A DNA stretch of 64,000 bases from Hexactinellida sp. DTS-2022. Taxonomy: Eukaryota; Porifera; Hexactinellida. Below, piece after piece: positions 30,036 through 41,613 of the stretch. Below the pieces are notes generated by a model. It made no database searches. It was not told the DNA's origin and saw only the letters and a list, made by a program, of their open reading frames with translations. Numbering within the stretch: position 1 is the stretch's first letter; each line of letters starts with the position of its first letter. The position numbers and the translations under genes were made by a program. The stretch is from NCBI GenBank assembly GCA_028753945.1, contig JAPNXP010000007.1, forward strand, positions 5,456,001 to 5,520,000, given 5' to 3'.

Positions 30036-30206
30036 GGTTGTACCATGGATACGGTGCACTTCGATTAACCGAACTCGTTGGTGCCAATAAACATGTTCGG
30101 ATAACTACAAATCAGATAATTTAAGGCTGAATGGAATAATATTGGACCGGATAATCAAAGATTTCGTTTGATTGAATTCGGTTAACTGAGGTTGTACCAT
30201 GGATAC
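30036..30206. repeat. 17-bp direct repeat flanking a small inverted-repeat segment
   Basis: GGTTGTACCATGGATAC occurs at 30036-30052 and 30190-30206. Between them CGATTAACCGAA near the left and TTCGGTTAACTG near the right are inverted, as are GTTCGGATAA and a related CCGGATAATC block. This suggests an old small transposon between BUD13 and the 14-3-3 gene, but the boundaries are unclear. Confidence 0.4.
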
Positions 30207-30236
30207 TACAGTATATTGGTGAGTCAGGTAATTAGC

Positions 30237-31007
30237 ATGTCTGCCGATCGCGAGAGAGAGCTGTTTCAGATCCGCTTGTCGGAGCAGGCGGAGCGGTACG
30301 AGGAGATGGTGGAGCTGATGAAACAGCTGATCGGGCACGGACACAAGCTGAGCGTGGAGGAGCGGAACTACCTGTCCGTGGCCTACAAGAACGTCATCGG
30401 GGTGCGTCGGGCCGCCTGGCGCATCCTCTGTTCCATCGAGGGAAAGGAGATGGACATAATGAAGGGGGAGGAGTCCAAGGAGCTGGAGGTCATCGCGGAG
30501 TACAAAGCGTGCATTGAGAACGAGCTGGACGCGATCTGCCTGGAGGTGCTGGGTCTGCTGGACGAGTCCGTGATCCCCAGCGACCCCGAGCCCGAGGCGC
30601 GCGTGTTCTACTACAAGATGAAGGGCGACTATCTCCGCTACAAGGCCGAGTACAAGCGCGGGGGCGACAAGCAGCCCATCGCGGAACTGGCGCTAGCCGC
30701 GTACAAATCCGCGAATGCTCTGGCGGGCGAGCTGATCCCCACTCACCCGATCCGTCTCGGGCTAGCACTCAACTTCTCCGTATTCTACTACGAGATCATG
30801 AACCAGCCCAAGGACGCCTGCAAGCTCGCTAACGTGGCCTTCAACGACGCGCTCCCCGAGCTAAACTCGCTCCCGGAAGACAAGTACAACGATTCTGCGC
30901 TTATAATGCAGCTGCTGAGAGACAACCTGACGCTGTGGACAGCTGATCAGCCGCTGGAGCAGCCGCTGGAGGAGCCCCTGGAGCCCGAGGCGGCCCAGGC
31001 TGACTAG
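30237..31007 (+). CDS. 14-3-3 protein
   Basis: A single-exon, 256-residue 14-3-3 protein, a dimeric adaptor that binds phosphoserine and phosphothreonine motifs in the cytosol. The diagnostic blocks are [21 protein letters not shown] (helix 3; family [21 protein letters not shown]), [32 protein letters not shown] and [16 protein letters not shown]. The frame is open 15 codons further upstream, but homology starts at the ATG at 30237, preceded by a possible acceptor (AATTAG). The acidic C-terminal tail has repeated [15 protein letters not shown] units. Which isoform it matches cannot be decided by eye. Confidence 0.93.
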   Translation: MSADRERELFQIRLSEQAERYEEMVELMKQLIGHGHKLSVEERNYLSVAYKNVIGVRRAAWRILCSIEGKEMDIMKGEESKELEVIAEYKACIENELDAICLEVLGLLDESVIPSDPEPEARVFYYKMKGDYLRYKAEYKRGGDKQPIAELALAAYKSANALAGELIPTHPIRLGLALNFSVFYYEIMNQPKDACKLANVAFNDALPELNSLPEDKYNDSALIMQLLRDNLTLWTADQPLEQPLEEPLEPEAAQAD

Positions 31008-31084
31008 CAACCAATCTCCCACTGACTCTATACCAACTCACTTAACTGTACTTATTAAACTCTAGACACCAAGGAATTAGCCAG

Positions 31085-31215
31085 GTCCTTTAGGAGCATG
31101 AGTTTTGGAAAATTTGAATTTAGGAGCGCGAAAATTTGGGATCTTCTATACCGTAACATTGATTTGTGATTTAGGCGTATGGAATCGGATCATACCAGGA
31201 TTAGGAGCGTGTTTA
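31085..31215. repeat. Degenerate relative of the 2610-2794 element
   Basis: TTTAGGAGCGCGAAAATT and the following block up to TTAGGCGTATGG align with the TAGGCGCGCGAAAATC to TTTAGGCGCGT interior of the MITE at 2610-2794. Terminal repeats and target duplication are no longer recognisable. It lies between the 14-3-3 gene and PITRM1. Confidence 0.5.
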
Positions 31216-31287
31216 CAAATGGCTGTATAATACACTACTGTACCGTACCTGTTGTACTAACTGTGTTGCTGCATAACTCGTAGCGCT

Positions 31288-34200
31288 ATGTTAAGCGCAT
31301 TTAGGAAGAGGCTCTCTGTGAGCAGCTGTCTCTCCAGACTCTCCTCTCTGGCCCCACAGCTGAGCGAGGGAGAGCGCGTCCATGGTTACGAGGTGTCTCG
31401 AGTGGTGGAGTGCCCCGAGCTGAGCTTCCTGGCCACAGAGCTCACGCATCTACAGACGGGCGCTAGACACCTGCACATAAACAGAGCGGACAGCAACAAC
31501 GCATTCGCAGTCGCATTCCGCACCACGCCCACGGACAGCTCGGGCGCGCCGCACATCCTAGAGCACACGGCTCTCTGCGGGTCCCGTCGCTACCCCTGCA
31601 GGGACCCATTCTTCAAGATGCTAAACCGATCGCTAGCCACCTACATGAACGCATTCACCTCCGCCGACTCCACCATATACCCATTCAGCACGCAGAACCG
31701 TAGGGACTACACCAACCTCATGTGCGTGTACCTGGACGCGGTGTTCTACCCGCTGCTGCGCGAGAGGGACTTCCGACAGGAGGGCTGGCGCCTGGAGCAC
31801 CGGGGGACCAGGGACAGGGACAGCGAGATCGTGTTCAAGGGAGTCGTGTTTAATGAAATGAAGGGTGAGACAGCATATTAATACATTTAATACAAGCATT
31901 ATAGTACAAAGGCAGTGTAGTTAGACTCCTCCTGTATAGTACAGCAAGGTCTTGTCTCCTGTTGCCTGTCGGAACAGCTGATCGCCTCCATGTCGATCTC
32001 CTCGTAGGTAACAGGGCTGCAGAACTCCGTGTATAACTCTGATACTCCTCTGGTACTATTTATCGTAGTAATGTCTCCCCTGGTACTGTATCTCGTAGTA
32101 CTAGCCGCGGCGCTTAGAGACTCTAGGTTTGAGTATATGTGCTGACTGCGTATGCTGTCCTTCGGGAGCTTGTACTGGTTATCCTCTGCTTGTGTCCCCT
32201 CTCCCTTATCCCCCTGTCCCCGGGCCGTATGTCCCTTGTATCTGTACAGACTAACCAGCGCCGCTGTCAGGATACAGACAGCAGCGAGAGAGGCACAGAG
32301 GAGGGCCGAGAGGACCACTGTGGAGACTAGGAGGGGGTCCCATTCCTGTCTGTCGCTAGTGTGCTCACTGGCGCAAGGGGAGCAGTGTACCGTGCCGCTA
32401 TACGCCACTGCTAGGAGGATTAGTAAGCTGATTGCTGGTATCATCTTGTTGTGTGTCCATCTCTTGATATCTGTATTTATACAGTCTATAGATGGTTATA
32501 ATAATGACAAGATAACTGATCTAACTTCAACGAAACTTCCCTCAGGCATTTACTCACAACTTACTTGGAACAAATCATTTATGTTGTCTCCTAATGCAGA
32601 ACACTTTATATTGCATCAGTTCTTCTATCTGCCGTTGCTTAATATACAAGACATCAGTTAATAGAATGTGTTGCAGGCGTGATGGCTGGGAGAGACGAGC
32701 TGTTTCAGATCTCGCAGCAGAGTCTCCTCCTCCCGGACCACACCTACGCCCACAACAGTGGGGGGGACCCTCTTGCGATACCCTCTCTCAGCTGGGAGGG
32801 ACTCAAACAGTTCCATTCCAGGTACTACCACCCTAGCAATGCGGTGTTCTACAGCTACGGAGACATCCCGCTCCCGGAGCTCCTGGGGCCGGTGGGGGAC
32901 CTGCTCAGCGGGTTCCAGCGAAGCGAGCTTATCACTGAGATCCCCCTGCAGCCCCGATGGGGCGCGGCCAGACGGGAGCGGATCCTCTCGCCCCCCGACC
33001 CCCTGACCCCCGACCCGGCCAAGCAGACGGTGGTGGCCTCCAGCTACCTGCTGGGGCCCTCCTGCGAGGTGCTGAACTCGCGGCTTTTGTCGGTTCTCTC
33101 GCAGCTGCTGCTGTCGGGGCCCAGCGCCCCCTTCTACCGGGCGCTCATAGAGCCGAACACCGGCCTGGGGTACTCGCCGGGCTGCGGCCTCAGCGCGGGC
33201 GGCAGAGAGGCCACCTTCTCCGTGGGCTTAGCCGGGGTCAGTCCCGCGGACGCGGAGGGCGTGGTGAGGACCATACAGGACACCTTTGAGAAGGTATGTT
33301 ACCAAAACGTTATGTAGCGCTTCCAGGGGGGCTAGCCAATGTGTTACAGACCATCCTTTTGTATTATATAATTATCAAAAAGTGTGACGTAGAGGGGGCT
33401 ATATAATGTTTGGGATTTTTCCGCTACATAAGTTATCGCTTGAATGGTCGCTTGCTAGTTAAACATAATGTTCTGGAAATGAAGTAGAATGCAATACTGT
33501 ATCTTTATTGCGTTTATTCGCAGAGCTTGGAGGAAGGCTTCACAGAGGACCGCATCGAGGGGATAGTGCACCAGATGGAGCTCTCCATGAAGCGGGACTC
33601 TGAGAACTTCGGTCTGAGTCTGCTGCAGTCCCTGCTCCCGCCCTTCCTGCACGGGGCCAGTCTCCCGGACCTCTGCCGCATGCAGGAGCACATAGACCGC
33701 ATCAAGGCCTACGGCCAGTGGCGAGCTCTGCTGCAGACCAGCTTCCTGGAGAACCCGCACCGCCTCACGCTTGTCATGGAGCCGAGTGGGAGCTACCAGT
33801 CGGAGAGACAGGAGAGAGAGGACCAGCTGTTAGCGGAGCGGCTCTCCGCGCTAAGCGAGCCGGACAAGCAGCGTCTCTACGAGTAGGTTACAGGCGCTTA
33901 TGGCGTTAGTGCTAACAGCCGTGTGTAGGGCTGGCGTTAGTGCTAACAGCCGTGTGTAGGGCTGGCGTTAGTGCTAACAGCCGTGTGTAGGGCTGGCGTT
34001 AGTGCTAATAGCGCGTGTGTAGGGCCTAGCGTTAGTGCTAACAGCCGTGTGTAGGGCTGGCGTTAGTGCTAACAGCCGTGTGTAGGCCTGGCGTTAGTGC
34101 TAACAGCCGTGTGTAGGGCTGGCGTTAGTGCTAACAGCGCGTGTGTAGGGCTGGAGTAGAGCTGGAGGAGGAACAGAGCCGGACACAGGACCTCTCCTCG

Positions 34201-35801
34201 CTCCCCTCCCTCTCCCTCTCGGAGATCCCCAGAGAGCAGCCCCGGACGCGTCTGGACCACCTGTCGCTAGACGGCACGCCCGTGCAGATCTGTCCGCAGC
34301 CCACCAACGGCGTGAGCTACCTCTCCTTCCTCGCGGACGAGGACCTGTATCCGGAGGGACTGTACCGGTACCTGCCGCTGCTGTGTGCGGTGCTCGCCAA
34401 GGTGGGGGCCGGAAACATGGACCACAGACAGAGGGCTAAGCAGATCGAGAGGTACACGGGCGGCCTCTCTCTGAGCCCCCTCGTGAGCCCGCACCACTCA
34501 GACCTGAACACGTACGACTTTAGCACCCTGTTCTCCTGCTGCTGCCTTGAGGAGAACCTGCGACAGACCCTCTCTCTCTGGCAGGACACATTCCTATCTC
34601 CAGACTTCGGTAACCAGGAGCTCATCAGGTCCATTCTATCGGGTATGTATCGTTGCCAGGGTTTCATACAGGGGGAAGTAAGGGGGCCCCTAGAAAAACC
34701 ACTTACACAATGAAGTTTTAATTTATTCCCCCCTTAAGAATTTGCATATCCCAGATTGCCCCTTGCATGCATATCCTGTATGAACACTGTTTGCAGGTGT
34801 ATGTGTGTTGTTATGTGTGTTATGTGTTCCTACAGACGTGCTGTCTGGGGGCGTGGGCAACATCGGACACCACGGACACCTGATAGCGATGTCGACCGCA
34901 ACCGCCTCTCTCAATCCCGCCTCCAGACTCTCGGAGGAGCTGAACGGGCTCACGCAGCTGGCATTCCTGGTCGAAGTTGCCAAGCAACCGGATCTCCAAG
35001 AGACGGTCAGCATTCTCCAGACGCTGGCCGCTAAGACGCTGCACACGGTTAACTTTAAGGCCAGCTGCAACCTGAGAGCGGAGAGTGTGGAGAGTGCCCT
35101 CGAGGCGCTCTCTGCATTCCTAAGCTCCATTCCTGGCGACCGGACGGACAGCGAGAGGGAGCTCGAGACCGAGTCCTTCGTGCCGCAGCGGAGACGCAAG
35201 TACATAAAGTTTCCATTCCAGGTGCACTACGTGGCTCGGGCTATCCGCACAGTTCCGTACACCCACCCCGACCAGCCGAGCCTCGTGCTGCTGGCCCGCC
35301 TGATCACCAGCCAGGTCAGCTCTCTAGTTACGCTAGTGCCAGGTGTTATGTCTGCTGTAGGTGCTGCATAAGGAGATCCGGGAGAAGGGCGGGGCGTACG
35401 GGGGAGGGGCCTCGCAGGGGGACGGCGCCTTCAAGTTCTTCTCCTACCGAGACCCAAACTTCCTGGACACGCTGGGTGTGTACAGCGGGGCGGTGGCCTG
35501 GGTGCTGGGGGGCGGGCCCTCTGAGGGGGACCTGGCCGAGGCTAAGCTGGCTGTGTTCCAGCAAATAGACGCTCCGGTCTCCACCGGGAGGAGAGGGTCC
35601 GCATTCTTCAAGTCGGGGATAACCCACGAAATGAAACAGGTTAGGAGGGAGAGGTTTTTAGACGCCACGCGGGAACAGCTGATCGAAGCGTGCAGAACGT
35701 ATTTGAGTGGAGATGTGCTGGACTCGATAGCGGTGCTGGGGCCAGAGAATAGCGAGGTTCCTCTCGGAGAAGATTGGATTGTAACTTCACAAGACCTGTA
35801 G
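31288..35801 (+). CDS. PITRM1: Presequence protease, mitochondrial M16C metallopeptidase
   Basis: Six exons, 31288-31864, 32677-33293, 33524-33882, 34149-34642, 34836-35314 and 35361-35801, join in frame to 988 residues. This is close to the usual length of about 1000. The enzyme degrades cleaved targeting peptides in the mitochondrial matrix. The inverted zinc motif HxxEH is present as HILEH (about residue 92), and the distal Glu is in FNEMKG at the first exon junction. Other family blocks include HYHPSN-like RYYHPSNAVFYSYG, LLSGPSAPFYRALIE, ATFSVGL and the C-terminal EIREKGGAYGGGA and SYRDPN. The N-terminus is Arg/Ser/Leu-rich and fits a mitochondrial presequence. Intron 1 holds an antisense gene, intron 3 a tandem repeat and intron 4 a MITE. 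AATAAA follows at 35868-35873. Confidence 0.95.
31899..32444 (-). CDS. Nested antisense gene: small single-pass protein with SH2-docking motifs
   Basis: This 181-codon frame lies wholly inside PITRM1 intron 1 on the opposite strand. It has a signal peptide (about 1-21), a tiny ectodomain of about 16 residues, a membrane helix (about 38-66) and a tail of about 113 residues. The tail tyrosines sit in HIYSNLE (Tyr 104, YxN type), LYTEF, TYEEIDM (Tyr 147; YEEI is the preferred Src-family SH2 site) and NYTAFVL at the C-terminus. It has the same design as the protein at 25050, without obvious sequence similarity. The logical order of signal, membrane segment and tyrosine tail argues against a chance frame. 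Expression is unproven. Confidence 0.6.
   Translation of the reverse strand: MIPAISLLILLAVAYSGTVHCSPCASEHTSDRQEWDPLLVSTVVLSALLCASLAAVCILTAALVSLYRYKGHTARGQGDKGEGTQAEDNQYKLPKDSIRSQHIYSNLESLSAAASTTRYSTRGDITTINSTRGVSELYTEFCSPVTYEEIDMEAISCSDRQQETRPCCTIQEESNYTAFVL
33895..34148 (+). repeat. 31-bp tandem repeat, eight copies, filling PITRM1 intron 3
   Basis: The unit contains GGCGTTAGTGCTAACAGCC followed by GTGTGTAGGGCT. Eight near-identical copies occupy almost the whole 266-bp intron. Each carries the same GTGTGTAG/GGCTGG sequence that forms the real acceptor at the end of the array (exon 4 starts at 34149). Confidence 0.95.
34657..34789. mobile_element. MITE with CAGGGTTTCATACAGG ends in PITRM1 intron 4
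   Basis: The left end CAGGGTTTCATACAGGGGG and the inverted right end CCTGTATGAACACTG bound a 133-bp noncoding element. Five-base flanks GTTGC and TTTGC are similar. It shares both ends and an inner block with the element at 21863-21944. Confidence 0.75.
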
Positions 35802-36374
35802 AGCTAGCTGTGAAATAGTCTCACTTATAATTCTGTTAGTATTCTATTATTTGCCATGATTTCATCAATAAACTGTCTACTGTGCCGGTTCCAATTCTAT
35901 AGCACTTTTGGGTGATTTGTCTGCTCAATTAAATTCCAACGAATACTAAAGTGATTTAACTTTTATCAGAGCAGCAATGTCCGATACCTGAGAGTGCTAA
36001 CTTATAATATGACTAGTCGCCTTAAAACCGACTGATTGAAAAGTAAATTTAGAAACAATTATGTAATCAAATGAAAGGAATCCACTAACTAGCTTGTGTG
36101 TTGTGACATCAACTAGTATCAATATTCATACACTCCATAATTACCAGTTGCATTAAACCACTTTTGCTACGTGTCCGTTATTTAACCAATAACCATATGT
36201 ACTTGTGCAATCAAGTTCGGGACAAACATTGAACTGCAGACGTTGAATGAATCAGATTACTTACCTGAATGTAATTGTTTAAAACAACCAACAACAAATT
36301 GTTGCAAGTCACCAGATACCAACAAAAGAAATATATATATTCGTTTCAGATTATTTTGTTATAAGGAGAATAAA
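35802..36374. other. Spacer before the receptor kinase cluster
   Basis: It contains the PITRM1 polyadenylation signal (35868-35873). The frame of the next gene is open back to 36243, but the segment 36243-36374 has no signal peptide and is treated as leader. Nothing else was recognised. Confidence 0.5.
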
Positions 36375-38004
36375 ATGGTCAAGCGTTTCCTGTTCTTGTT
36401 ATTTCTTGTAAGTGAGTTAACAAATGTTTGTGCAAACAACTCTACAGCGGATACAGACATCTACTTGATCGCTGCTATAAAGTATAAAGTGTTGGTTATT
36501 CTAGGCAGCTTCTTTGTGGCGATATTGTTCTTTGCAGTGGTAGTGTCTGCTGTTGTTTCGATAGTAGTTCTTTTGAGAAGAAAATTCAGAAGGAAAAACA
36601 TAGAGCCTCTTCCTAAAATTGAAAGCTCGCAATCTTCTTCCCCACGCAGTCTGGCAATGATGGTTAACGGCACAGTTTGCCTCCTGCCCAACGAATATCC
36701 GGAATGTAGTATAATCGAGAGAGAGGTTAGAAACTCTCTCAAACACAACTCTATTAGAGATTTTGCTTTCTCTGGGCGGAACGAATCAATCTACGAGTCT
36801 CTACAATTCGCGAGAGACTTCATAGTCCCGACTATCGAACAGAGGCCCACCTGCCTAGTATTGCACGATAACGAGGTAGAACCCTTCTACGTGGAGGTTG
36901 CTGTTGACGGAGACTCGCCCTGCTTCATGTACGACGACTCCAAGTCGGTGATGCCTCCGAGGGGCAGCATCAGAGAGATATACTCCCTCATGTCGGACAT
37001 GCGCTATAGGGAGATCAGTAGGCATGACCTGGAGCAGGGGGCGGAGCTGGGGAGGGGGAATTTCGCAATTGTATACAACGGCGTTTGGGGAACCTTGAAA
37101 GGCGACATTCTCGTTGCCATTAAGGTCCTCAAAATGCAGGACGAAGATTCTCGTATTAGCTTCTTGCAGGAAGCTGCCATTCTCGGACAGTTCAACCATC
37201 CTAATGTCATCAAGCTGTTGGGAGTCGTGACGCAATTAACTCCACTTAAGATGGTAACCGAGCTCATGCGCACTGGGCTATCGATGTTCCTAACCGCCAT
37301 GCTAAAGAACAGTATTATTACATTTGATATTTTCGGGCCCTTATTCCTGCGTTTCACCATTGACATTGCTACCGGCATGGAGTACCTGGCCAGGAAGGGG
37401 TATGTGCACAGAGACCTATCTGCCAGGAACATTCTCCTCTCACAGGACCTAGTCTGTAAGATCGGAGATTTCGGTCTGGCGAGAATGGTGTCCAATGACA
37501 ATCAGTACGAACGAGACTCAAAGGAGCATATTCCTATAAAATGGACGCCTCCAGAGGCTATTTTCTACAAGAAATACTCTGAGAAGAGTGACGTGTGGAG
37601 CTACGGGGTTACTCTATTCGAAATATGGTCAGTGGGGCAACCACCTTGGCCACATCACAATGTTCAACAAGTGAGTTTTATTTGAGTTTACTTACAAGCA
37701 TTGTAACAATACTTCTATATTTAATTGATTATTATTCTAGCTAATTGGAAAAATATCGGAAGGTATTTTGCTGTACCCCCCCTCAGGCTGTCCCAGAGGC
37801 GTATATAAGTTGATGACAGAGTGCTGGAATCCAGACAAAGAATTAAGACCTAGCTTTTGTGAAATAACCTCAACCTTGTACCAGAAAGGAGAGAGACTGC
37901 TCGACCGAGGGAAGAATCCGGAGGAGCTGGTAGATTTGGGCCTGGTCCCGTCTGCTTCGAAAAAGCTATTTTTAAAACTACAGAGAGCCTACCTAAACGT
38001 GTAG
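36375..38004 (+). CDS. Receptor tyrosine kinase with minimal ectodomain (no SRCR)
   Basis: Exons 36375-37670 and 37741-38004 give 519 residues. A signal peptide (1-20) is followed by only about 17 outside residues, a membrane helix (about 38-66) and a long juxtamembrane region containing IYESLQFARDFIVP (Tyr 140), the pattern shared by the cluster. The kinase domain is complete: GRGNFAIV (about 224), VAIKVL (Lys about 249), HRDLSARN (about 344), DFGLAR, DVWSYGVTLFEIWS and, in exon 2, CWNPDKELRPSF. The APE motif reads PPE, and the activation loop has one Tyr where its relatives have YY. Ectodomain loss, or use as a subunit for other receptors, is inferred. An alternative start at 36243 would lack a signal peptide at the N-terminus. 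The 70-bp intron is at the position shared by all kinases here. Confidence 0.85.
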
Positions 38005-38634
38005 TCTGCTGAGTGATTAATGTATGATTTAATGATTGTAGCAAATATGCCGATTAATCATTACAGTAATTGTTATATATTTCAAAGAAATGAGGTTCGC
38101 TTCTTAAAATGTAGCTTGAGTCGAAAATATACTCTCAGCGAGTATTATTAAATAACGAGAAAAATTAATATATTTTAATTCCCAGTTAATATTGACCTCG
38201 TGTCCTCTCAGAGTTTGACTCGGCGATTAAATAACAATTTAATATTTGATTCATTTCTGGAATAAGCATGATCTAAATCAAAATGTTGGTTAAGTTAACT
38301 ACTTTCTTTTAAAAACAAATCAGTTTTTAATATAAGCTTGTATAACTATTAAGATAATGCAAAGTTAATAAGTTAACACTTATAACACACATTTTGCATT
38401 GTCTGAGACTGCCTTAGTGACAGATTGTGATTGAACGCAAGCGGATATTTACTTCAAAATGATATGTGTATGATAATCAGTTACTTAGAATTATCTTGAA
38501 GTCTAGATCATTTACGTGGGATAAGGTCCACTAAATATATTATGGAAGATGGCGCCGTTGGTGCATTCATCACAAACCATCTATAAATACCCAATTTGTA
38601 ACCAATAAATCTATGAACGCAGTATTGAGTTTGT
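38005..38634. other. AT-rich spacer, nothing beyond the next promoter
   Basis: No coding frame or repeat was recognised. The right end holds a good TATA box for the gene at 38635. Confidence 0.5.
38582..38589 (+). promoter_or_regulatory. TATA box of the SRCR kinase at 38635
   Basis: TATAAATA lies 46-53 bp upstream of the ATG. Confidence 0.5.
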
Positions 38635-41089
38635 ATGTTTGAAATGTTGGTAAAGGTATTCCGCCACTCCCTATTACTCTATTTGTTGATTCAAGTAATT
38701 GGTTATAATTGCCAGGCGCTGGAAGAGGGTTCCGTAAGATACGGACCTCTGGGTGTCCAAGTAGCCTATGAGTCGAGAGGGGGCCCCGTTGCTTGGTTCT
38801 ACGTAGCAGAGAAGAACTTCGGATTTGATGAGGCTGCTCTGACCTGCAGGGGCATATCTAACTCGTTGCTGGTCTCATACACCAATAACATGTTTGAAGT
38901 GTCCGACTTGGTTGAGGTGGAGTGTGACAAGAGCGATGATGAACTGGATGATTGCGACTTTGATGCGAAGAGAACTAACCGTTACATAAATGTAACCTGT
39001 CTGCAGGATAGTGCTGTTGAGGGGGCAATAGCCGGACAGCTGGGAGACAACAGAGTGCTGGTTCGCGTGCTTCGGAGGGAGAAGTTCGTCTGGGGACACG
39101 TGTGTGTGGAAGATATGAATAACGGGTTTGATAATGTGAGTGCTGATCTGTTCTGTAGCGACCTAGAACAAGAGAGAGCTCGCAAGGGAGAGATGGGCAC
39201 CCTGGATCTGGGATCGGAGACTATAATTGCAGTTGAGTTCACCAGTTGTGATGGTACAGATTCTTTAAGTGAGTGCTCATTAAGTGTGAGTTCGGGTGGA
39301 AGGACAAGTTGTACTGACAACAGTGTAATATCAGTTCAATGCGAACGTAACATGCCAACACCTGAAACTAATATAGTTGATAATATACATTTGTTAACTT
39401 CAGAATCTCAGTCCTACCCGAGCACTGGTACCACTGTTGCTACGGCCCAACCGACAAACCTAACTAAACAGGACGTATTAAGGAACAAATGGTTCATCAT
39501 AGGTGTCATATTGTCAGTGGCATTCATATGGGCTCTGTTGTTGATTGGGTTAGTTTGCGTATATTTTTGCATCAAAAAATTTAGAAAGAAACGTTTTGTA
39601 GTGAACACGCAGTACCTTACCGAGGCTCAAATTGTCGGTGCATTTAACAGAGAAAGAAACTCCAATCATTATAATATCACTCCTGAGACCATTTTCTCCA
39701 ATACAAATGCATTGTCTAGTGAGGATCCAATGCACACTTTCATCTTTAGATCTCTAAGATACAATCTGGGTGAGGAGGCATGTTCTGAGACTGTGTACCA
39801 AATACCGGATGATTCGTATTACGACACCCTTCTATATGGCCCGGGGAACATTGTTCCGTCTACCGAGGAAAGGATTTCTAATAGTTTTAAGGTTGTGGAT
39901 TCATGGGATGATAATGATTTTTCTGGCTATTTAAACCCTAATCCAATCCGTCGGTGCTTTGGTGATAAGAACTCGTTGCAGTTCTGGGCTCCTCATGACA
40001 CCATCAAAGGTATTTTTGATCAGATGTCCAAGAGACATTTTCGGGAGATACTCATTGCCGAACTAACTTGCGACATAAAACTTGGAGAAGGGAACTTCGG
40101 GTATGTGTATCGCGGGACGTGGAGAAGTCCGAATGGGTGCATTCCTGTTCCTGTAGCGATTAAGAGCATTAAATCTGAGGAAGACGAGTCTAACTTTCGG
40201 TTCTTGAAGGAAGCAGCTATTATGGGTCAGTTCGACCACGTGAATGTCCTCAAGCTGTTGGGAGTCGTAACGCTGTCCCATCCCAACATGATGGTAACAG
40301 AGCTGATGTGCATCGGACTTAAGCAGTTCTTAGAAGAGGCTGCCAACTCGGGCAGTGTTAAGTATGACCTATTTGCTCCCTTATTTCTCAACTTCTCACT
40401 CGACATAGCCAATGGGATGCAACATTTATCCAGCAAACTATATGTACACAGAGACATAGCGGCAAGAAATATTCTCTTATCGCATAACCTGAGTTGCAAG
40501 ATTGGTGATTTTGGGTTGGCCCGAAGGACCCGCATAGAAGACGAATACTATCTCTCCTCAGGCGGCCTCATTCCCTATAAATGGACCGCTCCGGAGGGCA
40601 TTTGCTACAACAAGTACTCTGAGAAGAGCGACGTGTGGAGCTATGGAATAACTCTCTATGAGATTTGGTCTGTGGGCGGGGAGCCGTGGAGAAACCTGCT
40701 ACCCGAAGAGGTGAGTAAGAGAAAATTATTTATTTGTTATAAGATGTCCACGTATCGATTGAGCTTATTATTTGTGAATGTAGGTGATTGATAGAATCAC
40801 TGGAGGTTTCGTTATGCCCCCGCCTACGGGATGCCCCAGAGCAGTATACAAGCTGATGGTCGACTGTTGGAACCCGGACAAACTGTACAGACCCTGTTTC
40901 AGAGAGATTGTTAACCTGATCGTTGATAACACCAGTGAGATGCTTGCAAGAACCTTCACACGAACAGAATTGAGAGAAGTGGGGAAACCTGCAACAAACA
41001 TTGAAAATATAATGTTTTCAGACCTACAGAATAGGTACCAAGTCAAGAAGCCATACCCTTCGCATTTACCCGTTAACAATTGGGTCTGA
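38635..41089 (+). CDS. SRCR receptor tyrosine kinase 1
   Basis: Exons 38635-40710 and 40784-41089 give 793 residues. A signal peptide (about 1-29) is followed by two SRCR-type domains (about 33-128 and 133-238; FVWGHVCVEDMNNGFDNVSADLFC marks the second), a short stalk and a membrane helix (about 285-313). The juxtamembrane region contains YYDTLLYGPGNIVP (Tyr 396), the cluster pattern, and IFDQMSKRHFREI just before the kinase. The kinase is complete: GEGNFGYV (about 483), VAIKSI, HRDIAARN (about 604), DFGLAR, an activation loop with EYYLSSGG, and WTAPEGI. Exon 2 holds the last helices with CWNPDKLYRPCF. It faces the same way as its neighbours. A surface receptor with unknown ligand. Confidence 0.92.
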
Positions 41090-41613
41090 TATTCTGTGAA
41101 TCTCAATATTAACTGTGTATTGATTTAATTGTAACTATAACCCATTTGTATGTGATAAAACCAAGAATCAGAATTTATTGGTAGTAAGTTATTATCTCCA
41201 ATTTTTAGTGGAATCAATCTAGCATGAATCTATGTGCATGGTTAAGACAGCAAACAGCTTTGGTAGCATTTCTAACAACATTCGTAAAAGGGTTGTGTCA
41301 ATTGGACAGATCCTGATAACACGGTTGAAGAATGACTCGTTAGACCTCTGACATTACTACCATTATTCTAATTAACTAACAGAGTATGGATGATCTATTT
41401 CCAAGTATAATCAGTTATCATTGTGAAATGACTGATTGAATTAGACATAATATTGTGTATCACTCGCTGCATGCGCCCACAATGCAATTAGCTACCTCGC
41501 AGCGTAGATATGGTAGTGGAAACTATCAGATTATTAACTCATGTTTGAGTGCTCTATAAGAGATGTAGTTCAGGGCTGTGAGATTAATTGTTATTATCGG
41601 CGGACATTCAGAC
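41090..41613. other. Spacer before the kinase-less SRCR receptor
   Basis: TATAAGAG at 41555-41562 lies 52-59 bp upstream of the ATG at 41614. Nothing else was recognised. Confidence 0.45.

Noticed and set aside
33895..34148. CRISPR-like array
   Set aside because: The repeats are directly adjacent without spacers and sit in a eukaryotic intron.
28923..35801. Operon of BUD13, 14-3-3 and PITRM1
   Set aside because: Gaps are 220-280 bp, with a polyadenylation signal after BUD13 and a repeat remnant before PITRM1; no trans-splice evidence can be read from the sequence.
36243..36374. Alternative upstream start of the SRCR-less kinase
   Set aside because: It would add 44 polar residues before the signal peptide at 36375, which would then no longer be N-terminal.
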